The translations under genes were made by a program, and so were the position numbers. From assembly GCA_964019425.1 (NCBI GenBank), contig OZ025785.1, positions 1,139,501 to 1,203,500 on the forward strand: a stretch of DNA of 64,000 nucleotides. The letters are read 5' to 3'. The notes beneath the pieces were generated by a model that saw only the letters and a list, made by a program, of their open reading frames with translations, searched no databases and was not told where the DNA came from. The number at the start of each line of letters is the position of its first letter. The stretch's first letter is position 1. Positions 33,601-48,600 of the stretch are shown one piece after another. Source of the DNA: Flectonema sp. DT1601 (lineage: Eukaryota; Euglenozoa; Diplonemea; Diplonemida; Diplonemidae).

Positions 33601-36600
33601 ACTTCTAACTGGAAAAAGATATCCAGAACTAGGACCCTGCACTACTCGTATTGCAACTCTACTGGAGGATGATTTCATCTCAGCAGGTAATCAAGCTCTC
33701 AGAACTTCAGACCTGCTAAAAGAATTGAGATCGCTGTCAATGAAAGTAATCAATCAACCAGATGATGTTACTGCCGCTGATATAAAACAATTAGCAACAC
33801 GAGTTGAAACACAATCAATGAAACACATCTTAACAACAACTGCAGCAGCAAGAGATTGTGATGATATAAAATTAACTGAAGAAGGACTGCAAGAAGTGTC
33901 TGGTTGTGGAGGTTTAGCTGGAGGAAAAACAGCTCTTCAGCTAGCGTCGTCGTGTGCTAACCTTTTAGGCAAGACAGCTTCAGTTGATGGTAGTAGTATT
34001 GAGTCGTTAGTTAGAGAAGTGTCTCAAATTATATTAGAACTCGAATCACTATCGAGTAGCTCAACACAACCAGAATCAGCTGTGTCATTATCATCGAATA
34101 CTGCAACACAATTACTTAAAGAAGTACTTCAACATTTGTCATCTCCAGAACCCAACATCTCTGATGCAGTAATCGTCTTAGGATCAGTTGGCGCATCTTT
34201 ACGAAGCGGAGCTGAGATTCAATCACTGTCGGCTAAGGCGGCTTCGTTTTTAAAATCATCTCAAAGCAACGGTATTTCACTGAGTAGTTCCTTATTACAA
34301 GTTGCGGAACTACTCTCTTCGAGAAGTGAGTTTGATCATCCAGGTCTCCTTGGAATGATATTATCAGATTTAAGGTCATCAATTCTTCAGGATTGTAGTT
34401 CTCTTGTTACAGATCCAGACGGTGAGGAACGTATTGGTGATTATCACACACTGAAATTATCAAAACTAGCTGGTATATTCATCGGACCAGAACAAGCCGC
34501 TTCGAAGTTATTAGCTTCCGCTGTTCCTTCTCTTGACAGTGTGATTGGGTCATCTGAATTATTATTTAATGATGCGAAGAGTTGTTTGATTAAAGAATCA
34601 ATCTTGGCAGCGGAACTATCAGAAACAGCGAACCTATCGAAAAGTGAAGTTACTGTAATTGACTTAGCGAGACTAATACAAAATGGATGTATTACTCCTT
34701 CACAGACTAACCTCGATCTGATTTCACGTTTCTTAGAAGAACAGACGAGTGAAATTGATAAGTTTTCGATCCTAGGACAGGCACTGACGATTACTGAAGA
34801 GTTAATATCTGACTCGAAGGACACAAGTAGTTGTCACGCTGTTGTGTTAAACGGATTGTCTTCCACTGCAATTGCGAGAAAATCTGTAAATGCGCTTCTT
34901 AAAATCATATCAGACCCAGAAATAATCCAGCAGCCATCACTACTCATCGGAAACCTAACTTCATTATCAACTTGTTGTTTGTCAGCTGCTGCAACTTGTC
35001 CATCAGATGTCGGTAAGAAGCTTCTTGAGAGTGCAGGTGATAGCCTATTGCTTATATCAAAGAATGTTTCTAACTTTGATTCACCTCCGACTCCGTCTGA
35101 AGTAAAGTCTCAGTTGGAAATGGTGAAGTCGGACATATCGAAAGCAGCTGGTTTGAAATATCACAACATTCTAAACGAAGACAACACCACCACAGCGATC
35201 GCGACAGATTCACAGAGTGATGTTACAGCAATTGAAACCCTGCTTACTAGCAAGAGTATTCCTGTTTTTTTAAAAGAAGCTTTGAGGAGTCATCACGAAT
35301 GCACTGGTTCCGACTCCAACAGAGACACAGCTCAGTTATATTCTGCCTTAGTATCTCTTGAGAAAAGTAACGTTTCTGGAGGACATGATGATCCAGGACT
35401 GAAGGCTGCTATTCAAGTGGCATCAAGTGGAGGATCTTTATCTAATATTTGTGAAGTATTAAAAGCTGTTTTACTACGACCACAATTATCTCCAATTCTA
35501 AAGGATAATATTGAATCTGTTCTTTCTCTGTTCGGACCTGACTCTTCTCCTCTTGGTAGGCTCATTGCGAAACTTCAACAACTACGAAAAAGACTTTTAA
35601 AAGGAGAAGTAATCCCCGATGAGTATCTTCGTCAGCTCAGATCTGAAGCATGTACTGTCGCATGTTTGAGTACCGGAGGTCCAGAAACAGTTGCGAAATA
35701 TCTTTCTCAACGATGCCGACACATTGCATCTTCATCTCAAGTTCAAGACCGTCAGAAACTCATAACTTCTCTTTCTAATGCAGCGAATGACTTACCTGCG
35801 GAACAACAAGGCAGTGATGTTATTAACCAGACGTTGTCAACTTTTAAGTCAACTTCAGGTACTGCGAACTTCACCAACCCTCTCAGTGGACAACTTGAGA
35901 AGTTAGGGTTTCGTAAGATTTCTGAAATAGCAAAAGAGATAGAGAGGATTGATCACAGCAGAGTAACTCAACTAAAAGAAGTCACTGATGAGTGCAGAAC
36001 AGTACGACAAAGACATCCAGAGATTGATGCAGCATTAGTGAGAGCTATTAACTTATTAACTTCTGGTGCTTCAGTGATATCAGCTGCTAGTAGTGCATCA
36101 GCAGAGTTAGAGAGATGTTCATCATCACTTGAAGACTCGAGACTCACAGCTGTTGAAGTTTCTGAAGCTGCGAGACTGGTCTCTATATCTTCTGATGATA
36201 AGATAGCAGCCCTCTCACGAGCAGCAGCATCACTGGTCGCGTCATCATCTCGTATTGAAGCCATCCCAGTACAAGAATGTCTTAACGCAGCATCAGATAT
36301 GATAAGTAAAGGTCTACTGCTGTTGGAAAATGGTGAGAACGAATCTGCCGTCACTATCATAAACCACGCCATGCGTACTTCTGAAGCCGCTGCGGGTTGT
36401 GGACCTGCAGCTACCTTAGAAACTATAAAAAGACTCGCAGCAGTCTGTAACTCTATTGATGGTACAACAACTACGTCAAACTCTTTGATATTAAAAGAAC
36501 TTGAAAACGTATTCGATAACATCCCTCCAACAGGTTTATTAAAACACAGTATTGAACTAGCGATGACTGAATGCAAAGACTCCAACCTAAACAGTTGTGG

Positions 36601-39600
36601 AGCTATTCTATCACATGCGGTTGAAAGCTATGAGGAATTGGAAACAACAGTTAACGAAGACGGTAACAACAACAACACTGCGATGTTATTAGGAGCAGCA
36701 GGAAGCGATCAGCTAACAGCAAAGAGTATAGCTGAACGTTTAAACAGACAACTAACACTTGGTCACTATAACTCTACTCTGTCTGCTGTAGAACATTGTT
36801 TATCAGAAGTAACTCCTCACATCACTGTTGGGAATACAATCGATGACAATGATATTCCTCCGTCATCAGACTTTTATGTTCAACCGTTACTCGATGAAAA
36901 TAAAACTCTAAAAGTTAGAATCTTAGAACTTCAAGAAGCAATAAAGGCTAGAGCAGCTGATTTAGAATTATCTGAATCTGAAGAGGACGATGAGGAAATT
37001 CGAAAACTTCAATCTGAGAAGGCAGCTATTGAAGAACAACTATCAACACTTCAAGAACGTCTAAAGGGTGCTATGAACTTAGCGAACACTGTTAGGAGTG
37101 TTCAGAGACATCCGATGTTACCTCAAGCTGTTTCTCGACTTTTAAATGAATCACTCGAAGGGTTCACGTCAGTTGATAAGATTCTTCCTCGTGACTCTGC
37201 AGCCTCCGCCATCCTCGCAGCCAAAGCAGCTGATTTAATTTCTAAAATGGTTGGCAGCAGAGAAGCAGCTTCAGGTTATCAATATGGCTCTTCACTTGTG
37301 CAGTCTCAAGACACTTCTCCATTAGTATCGGAAATGGAACTTCTTGGGAAGCAGCTTCGCATAATCGGAAATACACAGAGTGCTGATATGATTGAAGAAG
37401 CGATCAAGAGATTTATTAACGGAGATAAAGATGGTTCTATATTAGCACTTCAAGCGTCGTCTGCTATTACAGCTGCTCACTCATCTCATGGAGGTGCTCC
37501 AAAAGCTCCTCGAATAGCCGCATTGTTAACAAAGTTCTCAGAGATTAATACTCGAACTCAGAGAGGTGAAAAGGTTCCTCTCGAAGAGTTGACGGCAATC
37601 AGATCTGAAGCATGTCACTTAGCAGGGTTAGGTGAAGGACCAGCAGAAGTAGCAGCAAAGAGATTACTAAATAAGTTCCATCAATCTGAATGTGAAGGAC
37701 AAGAACTTAGCACCGAACAGCTCCTCGAAGAGGCTTCTCAAACAAGTAAACGTCACAGAGAAATATCTCATCTTTTTGGAACAGCATCTGCGAAGATAGC
37801 TGCTGGAGACAAGTCAGCTTTCATCGAAGACATTAGTAACGCCGCAAGTCTTATGGAACAAGTTAGATTGGTATCTCTTGATATTTATGGAATTGTTAGG
37901 AAGATAGGGTCATCTCATCCACCTGCAGAGATTATCGCAACTGCCAGGGGGGTGACTGAAAATGTTCAAAAGATCGTAAAACGTGCGAATGGCACAGCCC
38001 TCCAACAAAAACTAGACAGCGCCTCCACATCAATAGCATCATGTGTTCAGTGTTTGATGGATGGTATGCCAGGGGAAGCAATAAAGTTTGTAATTCAAGC
38101 TGCAGATACCACATCATCAACAGCAGGTTGTGGTCTGAATGGATGTACAGAATCCACACAGAGACTTTCTAGTGCTTGCGCTGAATTAGCATCTCGTTCT
38201 TTAGTTGCAGCAAAGACGTCTTCTCATGCGTCACCACCAAGAGCACTGTCAGGTATATCGTATATAATTAATAAATGTCTTAATCTAATAGACGAAGCTT
38301 CTTCTCTTAGTGAGATGGTTCCTGTTGGTAGTATTCTTAATGTTGGTTTACAGAAGACAGTATCACTACTTCAATGTGCTAATGACTCAATGACTAGAGA
38401 TGATGGTCAACAGATTAACTCACGTGAGATTAGCGAACTTATTACAAATGCTGGAGCAGCTGCTTGGGCTGCTGCTGAAGGAAGAGGAGGGCTAGAGATA
38501 GCTGCGCAGTCTCTTGCAGAAGCGCAAGTATTCTTGCCTTCACACCCGAGGAAATCTGAAGCAATTGTTGAGCAGATCTTGGCTGCGGTACCAACGGCAG
38601 CGTACTCGGTAATCCCAACTCTTGAGGATGAAATTAAAAATATTTCTTCACTCGAATACTCTCCTTCTGCAACTGTCGAAACCCTGTCTAATACTAAGGC
38701 TAAACTATCTGAGATAACTTCAACATTATCAAAGATGGCTGGTGAAGGAACTGGTGATGAATCAGCCGCACTGATCATCGCTGAACAACTTCATGCGATG
38801 ATAAGAAATGTGTTTTCAGACAACTCTTTTAATCCAATCGATTTAGAGCGTGCATACCACAGCGCTGTTTCAGCAGCTGGGTATGGTGCTTCTGCAGGTG
38901 AGGCTGGTTTACTAGCACTCGCTGAAAAACTTCGAACTTGTGAAGTAACCGACTCAGACCCATCTGGAACACTTCAAACAGCTGATCACCTTCTTCAAGT
39001 GAATACCTCAATCTGTGGTGATGATGAAGGAGCTACTAACTTGATGAAGGAATGCCTTCCAATTATTATTTCTGATATTGAAAATGGTGAAATAACACGC
39101 GCGAGACAGACTGCAGAAGCCGCAGCATCTGCAGCTGCTGGTTGCCGAGGAGTAGCTAATCAATTGTGGGCTTTGGAAGAAAGTGCTGATGTGACTGACG
39201 AACAATTATCGCAAGTCGCTGGTAAGGCGTTGGCAGCAGCTCTGAAATCACCGAGTGAATCAGGACAACAATTAATAAGAAAATTAGCTTCAGATATCAC
39301 TGGGAATACTCAACAGATTGGAAGACTTCGAGATACCGCTGCAAGACTAGCGGGACTCACTGTTCGAAGTGCTGTCGTAACTGCGAATGAATTAGCCGAC
39401 ATGTTAACAAAGCTGGCTAATGATTCTACTCAATTATCTCCTTCATCACTTCATGTGATTACAACAGCTGTTCAGGAAGCAGCTGTTAGACACCCGGAGT
39501 CGAGAGCGGCATTACAATCTTGTGCAGACACCATTAGATCAATTACCGATAGATGTGAACAGGGAATCACTCCTGATGTCGATGAATTGTACTCCGCCGC

Positions 39601-42600
39601 TGATGAGTTGCGAAGTATTACTGATGTCGGTGCACTTTTGCGAAGTCTGAGTGCTAAAATAGAAGCTGCCAGGGAATCGAATTCACCGGAAGCCCTACTG
39701 TCGGTATCAGAAACTTGCAGGAATCTCGCAGCACAACATCCAGAACTGGAAGGTTTATTCATGTCTGTCGGTCAGATGCTGGACAACAGTGTTTTTGGTT
39801 CTTCTGGAATGGGAGTTCAAACCCCAACTCAAAACATAACAAGATCACTGCAGGCAGTCTTAAAACATCCTGAATTAGCAAGCAAACATCGAAAGCAGCT
39901 GTCAGAAGTAATTCAGAAATCTGAAAACAATGAAGTTGGGGATACCGAATTATTAAAGACAGCCAACATTGTCATAAGCGAATCATGTCCAACTGAAGTA
40001 CGTGACGCTGTAGTGCAATCTATTGCACGTGAGAATATATTGGGAGCGTTAACAGATGCTATTAGAAAACACAGAGATGCGAGTGGTGATTCACTGGTTG
40101 AGAATGCTCTTGATTTCGCAATTCAACTTCCAAGTCATTCTGAAATGAAATGTTCAGTTATGGATATTCTTGCTATACCTGAAGAAGCGAATCTAGTTGG
40201 TGATGATGTTCGTCAGATATTAAATACTGCTCTCGATGTGGTAAACCTTTCTGAAAAACAGGGTCACGATGCGCAGGCATTATCAACAGCTGCTCTGGTA
40301 CATGGTCAGGAGATAGTAAGAAATTATCAAATTGGTGATAAAAACAATTCACATCATAATCAATTGCACTCATTATCATCTCAATTACAATTATATGGTG
40401 GACATCAAGCAGCATCTGTACTCTCAGAAACCTCAGATATTCTTTCGTCTGCACATGCTACTGGTAATTCAAATACTATGGCAAAGGCTAAAGATGCGGC
40501 GTTGCAATTATTGTCATCAGCGATGCAACAAACATCTTCATCTTACGACAAGCAAAGTAGACTAGCGAGAGTACTCGCTGAATTATCAAGGATTCAGGAA
40601 GCGTTATCACAGGGGAAAACTATCTCAAAAATTGAAATTTTATCACTGAGAGAAATGGCTTGTGAAGCTGCAGGATTGACATCCGGGTTGGCGGAGTACA
40701 CCTTAGGAAAGTTAGTATTAAGTGACGGCAATATTACACTGAGCATCTTGTCGTGGCTTTCGAAAAGATATCCCGAACTTTCAAAGTACCCATCGTACTC
40801 TGATGCTATTAAGAAATTAAGAATCGGTGGAGTGTCCAGTCAATCTGAAGCAAAAAGCTCTTTACTTGAGATAAAGAACACCCTCTCTGAGATTCGTCTT
40901 CTTTCGTCTCGTTGTGAGGAGCTTCCTTATAGAATGGAAACGCCTGCGATATTTAGAAATTGTGCTCAGGGTATTGAAAAGATAATACCACAGACATATG
41001 GGAACACTCATGAGAGGTTAATATCAACACTGGAAGCAGTTAATAATTCTGATAGACTTATTAATGTTATTAAAGATTCAGTTGCTGGTCTTCATGAAGC
41101 TCAAAGATGTTCATCTATTCTAAAACAACACGACTCTGACAGTAATATCTCTGTTACACTAAACAGTTCAGCACTTCACGTTCATTGTAAAGGAATACTA
41201 TTGGCATTGACATCTGTTGTTGATAATAATTCTGATGTCGATAATCAACTTTCATTCTTAGTCGATGAGGTCAAACATATCCTCTCAGAGTTGAAGGATC
41301 TTGGATGCTCATCGCAATACCAACTTCTATCATTGTCTGTACCGGAAAATGAATCAAACATCGACACCGATAAGATTATAAGAGCTTTAAGAGAATGTTG
41401 TGATCTTCACAAGCTCATTTCCACCATTTCAGTTGTTTCAATGAAGTCAGCAGATGACGTAGCATTAGGGGATCTGACATCTGGTTTAGACGGGTTTAAA
41501 GACATTGAAAACATTATAACATCGTCGGAAGTCAGGAATCCCTTTATATTGGAAATCTCAAAACTAGTTTCTGATGTAATTTCAAAACTTGTAATTCATC
41601 AATCGAGTGGATCGTCATCATCACCGAAACCAGTTCTGTCATATTATCTGCTGACTGCTGATGCGAGTTCAGTAGCACAGATGCTTAGAGCAGCTACAGG
41701 AAGATCACCAGAAAACATCAATAGTCAAACAGCTGCTATGCTTGTTATTGATAGGATATCACATCTGATTGATGATTGGGATTTATCGAATTCAAAGTCA
41801 AGTCCTGTCGTAATCGGAAGTAGTACTCGAGTTGACGTTGATGAGATCAAAGCTATTCAAAATCAATTGGAAGCATCAGTCGATGCTCTTCAGCCAACTG
41901 AAGGAGAGATCATCCTTCAAAAGTACTTCCAAGCACTGGTTGCTAGTAGTGACATCACGACTGTTGATCCAATCCCACGAGATCTTTTAAATAAGATTCC
42001 ACCAAACTGCATTCCTGGAGAAGCAATTCGACTTCTTCAACGTCAGATTGGTGACAACCTCCTTACTAAAGATGAGGCTATTGAACTAGCCGGCAAAGCG
42101 ATGAAATCAGCCTCATCAGCCAGAGCTATTGCGGCAGGTCTTCCGAGAAGTAAACTTGAAAACGGTGGATATGATGCGAATATATTATCTGAACTTTCTC
42201 TCGAAGCTTTTTCTGCCTCAATAAAAGCACCTGGAGCATCAGGTCAACCACTCCAACTTGTTGGTGATGAGCTTCGTAAGAAGTCGATATCAGCGAGACA
42301 AAACCCTCTCGGAGTTTTTACAACAGGAGACCTAACCAGACTCCAGGATACTTCACTTCGTGCTGCAGGAGTTATTGTAAATAACAACGCTGAGGACACT
42401 GCTTTACAGTTGGCTTCAAAACTTGAAAACATCACAAGTCATGGACTTACTGCTGACACGTTAAATGGACTTGAAGATCAATTGAGAATGGCAGCTTTGA
42501 GATATCCAGAAAATGAAGCAGCTTTTGGAGAAGCTGCAGATCGGATTGAACAAATGAAAGAATCGAGAGATACTTCTAAGGCAGCATTGAAAGAATTATC

Positions 42601-45600
42601 AACAATGTTACAACACTCAGACTCAGCTAGTCAACTTCTTCTTTCCGATAAAATAGCTTCACTGATATCTGAAGGTACTTCTGTTGATAAAACGACACTC
42701 TCTGAGTTGCAACAGCAACTTCGTTCTGTCGGATTACACAAAGAAGCTGATGATTTAAATGTGTTGCCTGTCGTTGACGAATCTATTTTTAGTAATCAAC
42801 TTAAAACACTCTCGGATAGCATTTCTGACAAACGATCTCTTGAACAGTTGGCAACTAAACTAATCAGCAGCGGGAAACCCATTCTGAAATCACTCAAAAC
42901 ACAACTACACTCTCAGCTGTTAGCTGAAGGGTTCACTGATATCGCTTCTGACTTGGAATTACTTCCAACCGTAGTCGATGATTCTAATGTTTTGGAACAG
43001 TTATCTTCAGTACAAAACTTATTCAAAAATAAAGAAACCATCATCAAGTCTGTAGAACAGTTACTCAATAACAACTCAACTCTTAATCCAAACCAATCAG
43101 CTCAACTACAGCAACAATTAACTCAACTTGGATTAACAGAATTAGCATCACGAGTCTCAATGCTTCCAATCGGGAAGACTGTCTCACAGATAGCAGCTGA
43201 TGAAAGTCAGTTGGAATCAGTAATAGAGATGTTGAAACAGACAACGTCTTCAGAGGAAGACATTATAAAAACTTTAAATAATATTTTAGAATCAGGAAAT
43301 GGAATAACTGAAGAACAGCTATCGGAGTTGAAAGAATCACTTGGAGATTCTCACCCTCAGGCTTTATCACTTCTGTTAAAGATTCCGATTGTTTCTGACT
43401 CTTTAGAACAAGTCGACACTTCGAAGTTAGAATCCTTACTCAGTAGTACAGAGACAGAACTGAAAAATCGCAAACAGGCGGTAAAAGAGCAAGTTGAGAA
43501 GCTACTGCTGTCGGGAAGCAAACTAACAGCAGAGGAAGCAGAAGAAATAAAACGAGAATTGGAAAAGTTGAACATGCCAGACCTGTGTGAAAGAATATCT
43601 TCAATCACACAACAAGATGTTGTAGAAGTGAAATCAATCTCTGATCAATTGAAATTAATATCTGATGGCAGTATAGAGAAGGTTCTTAACTCATTAAAGG
43701 GAGCAACAGTATCACACTCAGACGCTGATCGACTTCGAGACAGACTCAAGTCTTTAGGACACTCCGATAATGAAATATCATCGTTACTCAACACAATGAA
43801 TGTTGTGACTCCATCGGAAGAACTGACTTCTCAAGTTGATTTGATTAAACAACAACTTGATATACTCTCTAACAGTAATTCAATTACTGAGGATGACATG
43901 ATTTTAAAAATCGAGGAAATAGTTTCGTCAGAACAGGTTGCGAGTCCTTCAACAATTAAATCACTTCAAAAGTATTTAAAAGAAAAAGAATTCATGAATG
44001 CCTTAAAGATGACCGACAACATTAAACAGATAACAGAAGACGATAAAACTAAATTAGAAAACATTTCTAACCTTTTAAATAATACACTCAGTGTTAATGA
44101 ATTAACTGATATGGGTAATCAAATACTAAAAGGAGGAGTTCTGTCGAAAGAGGATTTCACCAATTTGATAAATCAATTACAAAGTGTTGGTTTACATGAA
44201 TTAGCATCGCAGCTTCAATGCGAAGTTGAGATGATGAAAGGTTCTAAAATTAGACTTTTGCCGTCTTCATCAGAACTTTCAAAGATTCAAAACTTAATAT
44301 TGCAAGATGCTATTTCCGAAAATGATGCTAACGATTTAATCGAATCACTGTCAAGTAATTCAGCTTTACCGAAACATGTGGCTGATTCATTTCGTAACAA
44401 ACTCATTGAGAATAGTTTCAACGACGCGATACAAAAACTAAACCAAATCCCTGTCGTGGAGACTACGATCGCATCTTCCGCTGACATTAGTCTCATTGAA
44501 GATTTCTTGTCTGGAGAAGCCACACCTGAGGAAGCAGAACAGCTGTTGAAGTTATTAAATAGTAAAAACATATCTCTACCTGCAGACATCGTAACCAAAT
44601 TAAAGGAAAAATTATCTGATTCTGGTTTTGAGAATTCGATGGTGTTGTTGAACTCAATTCCAACTAACACTCAAAGGAAACTGATTGCTTCAACTACTGC
44701 AACGGGAATTCTAAACGACGTATTGCAGCTGATGGAGGATGGAAATTCAAGTGAAGATGATGTTTTAGAAAAATTAAAATTTATATCAAACAACAACATG
44801 CTACTGGAAGATTTAAAACTTACTGAAAATGTAATGAAACAATTCACTGCTATGGGATATTCTAGTGCTGCTGAGATGATGAATTCAGTTTCAGAAACAC
44901 TCGGAAATCAACAACTGCGAACCATCAACGATGCCATTTCAAACGGATCTTCCCAAGGTCAAATCAGCGCTCTAATTACAAAACTAATAAAATCGAATGA
45001 TAAAGTAGATTCACACTTATTACAACAAACTGTCGATAAATTAAAAGAATCAAACCATGAATCACTAGCAAGCAGATTGTCACACGATGTTAAGTTGAAT
45101 ACCACAAGTTTGTTGTTAAATCTGAAAGACGAATCATCAAGCGACACAGCAACCACGGAATCGATAACTAAACTTGTTGATGAGATAATTAGTAGTAGTA
45201 AAACAGATCCCGCACGTTATTTTATATTAAAAGAAGTGATGTCTAGTTTGAAGAATTCTGGATTTGACAGTGCGGCAGATGCGTTACTATCAAGCGCGAT
45301 AACTTCAGATGACTTATCTACACAACTGCAACAAGCATTGGAAAATGATGATTTGGATAAGGTAAAGGAACTTTGTTTGTTACTTTCATCATCTAGTTCA
45401 TTCGTTGATCAAAATACATTAAACAAAATCGTGTCAGACTTGACTACTGCAGGTCTATCGAGTGAGGCAACTCTTTTAAAGAATAATTGCAGAATATCAC
45501 CTGAACAACTTTTAGAGTATTTATCAACCAATAAGAATCTATCAAGTGAAGAGATAGACGAGATGGTATTAGAAATAGGAAAGTCTGAATCAGTGTTGAG

Positions 45601-48600
45601 TCAGAAGAAACTCCAGAAGGTGGTTAACTCATTGAGGGAGTCTGGACATGACAAAGCAGCTGATAAACTGATATCAAACAACTCCGTTGACGTGAATGAA
45701 TCACTGGAAACACTCATTTCAAAAATTGAAAATAATGAAATCTCAGAGACCGATGCTATCAAATTAGCATCACAAATCTGCTCATCATCACAAGCTGTTG
45801 ATTATAACTTATTGTTAAAGGCGACGGATGTAATTTCAAAAGCGGGTTTTGATTCAGTTGCTGACGAGTTGACTCAAAAAGTAACAACTGATACTAACAG
45901 CGTGTTATCAACTTTAATAAATAAAATAAACAACGATGACTATAGTGATGACCAATTGAAGGAGTTAGTTTCAATTATCAAAGTGAGCAGTCAACCTCTC
46001 GATCCAATGTTACTCTCTGAGACTACTGCTAAGTTGTTATCAATAAAAAAAGATGATTTGGCATCTCAATTGGAACAGACAGCTGTACTGCTACCGAATG
46101 ATATCGCCAAGGGATTGAGTCATTTAATAAAATCAAATTGTTGTGATGAAAGTGATGTTGAAAAAGTAATTGAATTACTATCAAAACACAACACAGGTAT
46201 TGATCCAGTCGTACTATCTGAAACAGTTAATTTATTAACTAAGGCTGGTTTTAGTGAAGCAGCAGCTGAGATTGAAAGCACATCATTGCAGCTGTTATCA
46301 CCAACAGATGTGTCAACATTGAGATCTACAAAAGATGTGCTGTCGCAACTTCAAAAACTTATTGATGATGGCGTTGTAGTTGACGGTACTGATCTCGAAG
46401 TCTTAAAACATCAATTATCTCAACTCGGATACTCTGATTTATCAAATTCACTAAATGAACTACCCAACGCTGTCACTTCAACTGACCTTCTCGTACCGAA
46501 CACGTCATCAGATATCAAAAAATCAATTCAAAAGTTAATCATCTCCAGTAACGAATCTTCCACACTCCCAGATTCAACAACAGTATCAGAGCTACGAGAA
46601 AAACTAACTGAACACGGAATGTCAGACTCACTGGAGTTGGTTAATGAAATGAGATTACTAACAACATCGTCATCTCTCGAAGTTTTATCAAAAATAACTG
46701 ACAAAGACAAGTTAAAAGCTGCTGTTGATATTTTAATTTCAGAAAATCAAAAGATTCCCTTATCTGTTTCTAATGGCATAGCACAAACTCTTGACCAAAT
46801 GGGTATGAATGAAGAGGCTAAAGCAATTAGGATGATTGAAACTATTATTGATGCTGACGTATCAAAACTAAATAATTTATTATTAAACAAGTCTTCTAAG
46901 GAATTAATTTCAACAGAGATCGACACACTCGTCAATCAGGGAACACCAATTACTCAGGATGGTATGAATCATTTGAAAAAACAACTCCATGAATCTGGAT
47001 GTGATGATCTCATTGTAAAACTAACTTCCATTCCTGTGATATCAGAGCTAACGACTGATATTAGCAGCTTGCAGCAACTTCTTTGTGAGAAGAACCCAAA
47101 CAAAAACTTAGTTTTACAAGAACTCAAAAACCTACAGCGATCTGGTTCTGTCACATCATCTGATGCTGATCTCCTGAATCAACTTTTACAACAACATGAA
47201 AATATTAAAAACTGTCCTGAAATATCAAAAGAGTTTTCAAGTCTTTCTGTATTACAAGAGGCTTCAGTGATTCCATTAATGTCACTTTTAAATAAAGAAC
47301 ATTGCAAGGAGAGTGACGCCATTAACGCTCTGAAGGATATTGTGGAAGGTGATGCGTTGGTCAGAAGTTCTGATGTCGACAAATTATCAACAAAGTTGGG
47401 TGCGATGGGATTCACTGACGCATCACAGATGCTCAAAGCAGTGCCAGTATTACAGGAGCGTCAGTTTGCTAATACGACAGCCCTCCAAAAAGCCCTCAGT
47501 GATGACCCCCTTTCGGAAGTTGATGCCGTGAACCTCTTGCAGAAAATTGCAGACAGCAACAAACAGCTGCTGAAATCTAATTCTGAGCAACTCTCAAACG
47601 CATTCGCATCTCTTGACTACGACAATGCCTCCCAATTACTCCAATCAATACCAACAGTTGGAGAGAGTCAACTGGCTGATACTTCTTCTCTTTGGAAAGT
47701 TCTTAACAGTGAGAACCCTTCTGATGATGAAGTGATGAAAGAATTGCGGGACATCATATCGAGTGGGAAACCATTATCAAAAAGTGAAATGGACAACCTC
47801 CGGGAGGTGATGGAGAAGTTAGGACTTTCTGAATCCAGCGAACTACTGAATGACATCACGACACTTGCTGAGAGCAGCTCCCTTTGGAAGATGTTACAAA
47901 GTGGGAACGCATCAGAAGCTGACATAATAAAAGCACTGCAGGAAATTGCAGACAGCAACAAACAGCTGCTGAAATCTAATTCTGAGCAACTCTCAAACGT
48001 ATTCGCATCTCTTGACTACAACAATGCCTCCCAATTACTCCAATCAATACCAACAGTTGGAGAGAGTCAACTGGCTGATACTTCTTCTCTTTGGAAAGTT
48101 CTTAACAGTGAGAACCCTTCTGATGATGAAGTGATGAAAGAATTGCGGGACATCATATCGAGTGGGAAACCATTATCAAAAAGTGAAATGGACAACCTCC
48201 GGGAGGTGATGGAGAAGTTAGGACTTTCTGAATCCAGCGAACTATTGAATGACATCACGACGCTTGCTGATAGTAACAATGTGTTGGAATTGTTAAAGAG
48301 AAAGAAAGCCTCAGAGACTGATGTAATGAATGCCTTACAAGTAATGGTCAACAGTAACAGTCCTCTCTTACAAGTAGAAGTGAATGAATATTTATCAAAA
48401 CTCCAAAAGTTGGGATACAATAACTCAATTGAAGTCTTAAAACAGATCCCAACAACGACAACAGCTGACCTCAGTGAGTTACGACAACTATCGTTTATTA
48501 ATTCATCTCTCGAAGAGGAATTGAAATCTGAAGTTGAGGTGATCATCAAAAGCGGAAAGTCAATATCTCCTCAAAAACTTCAAACCCTCCAATCCGAACT

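Noticed and set aside
33400-42650. Talin/vinculin-type helical bundles as the identity of the Ala/Ser-rich kinesin tail
   Set aside because: The Ala-rich helical composition is similar, but the recurring HPE and AGL signatures and the unit spacing do not match talin rod domains as I know them, so no family name is given.
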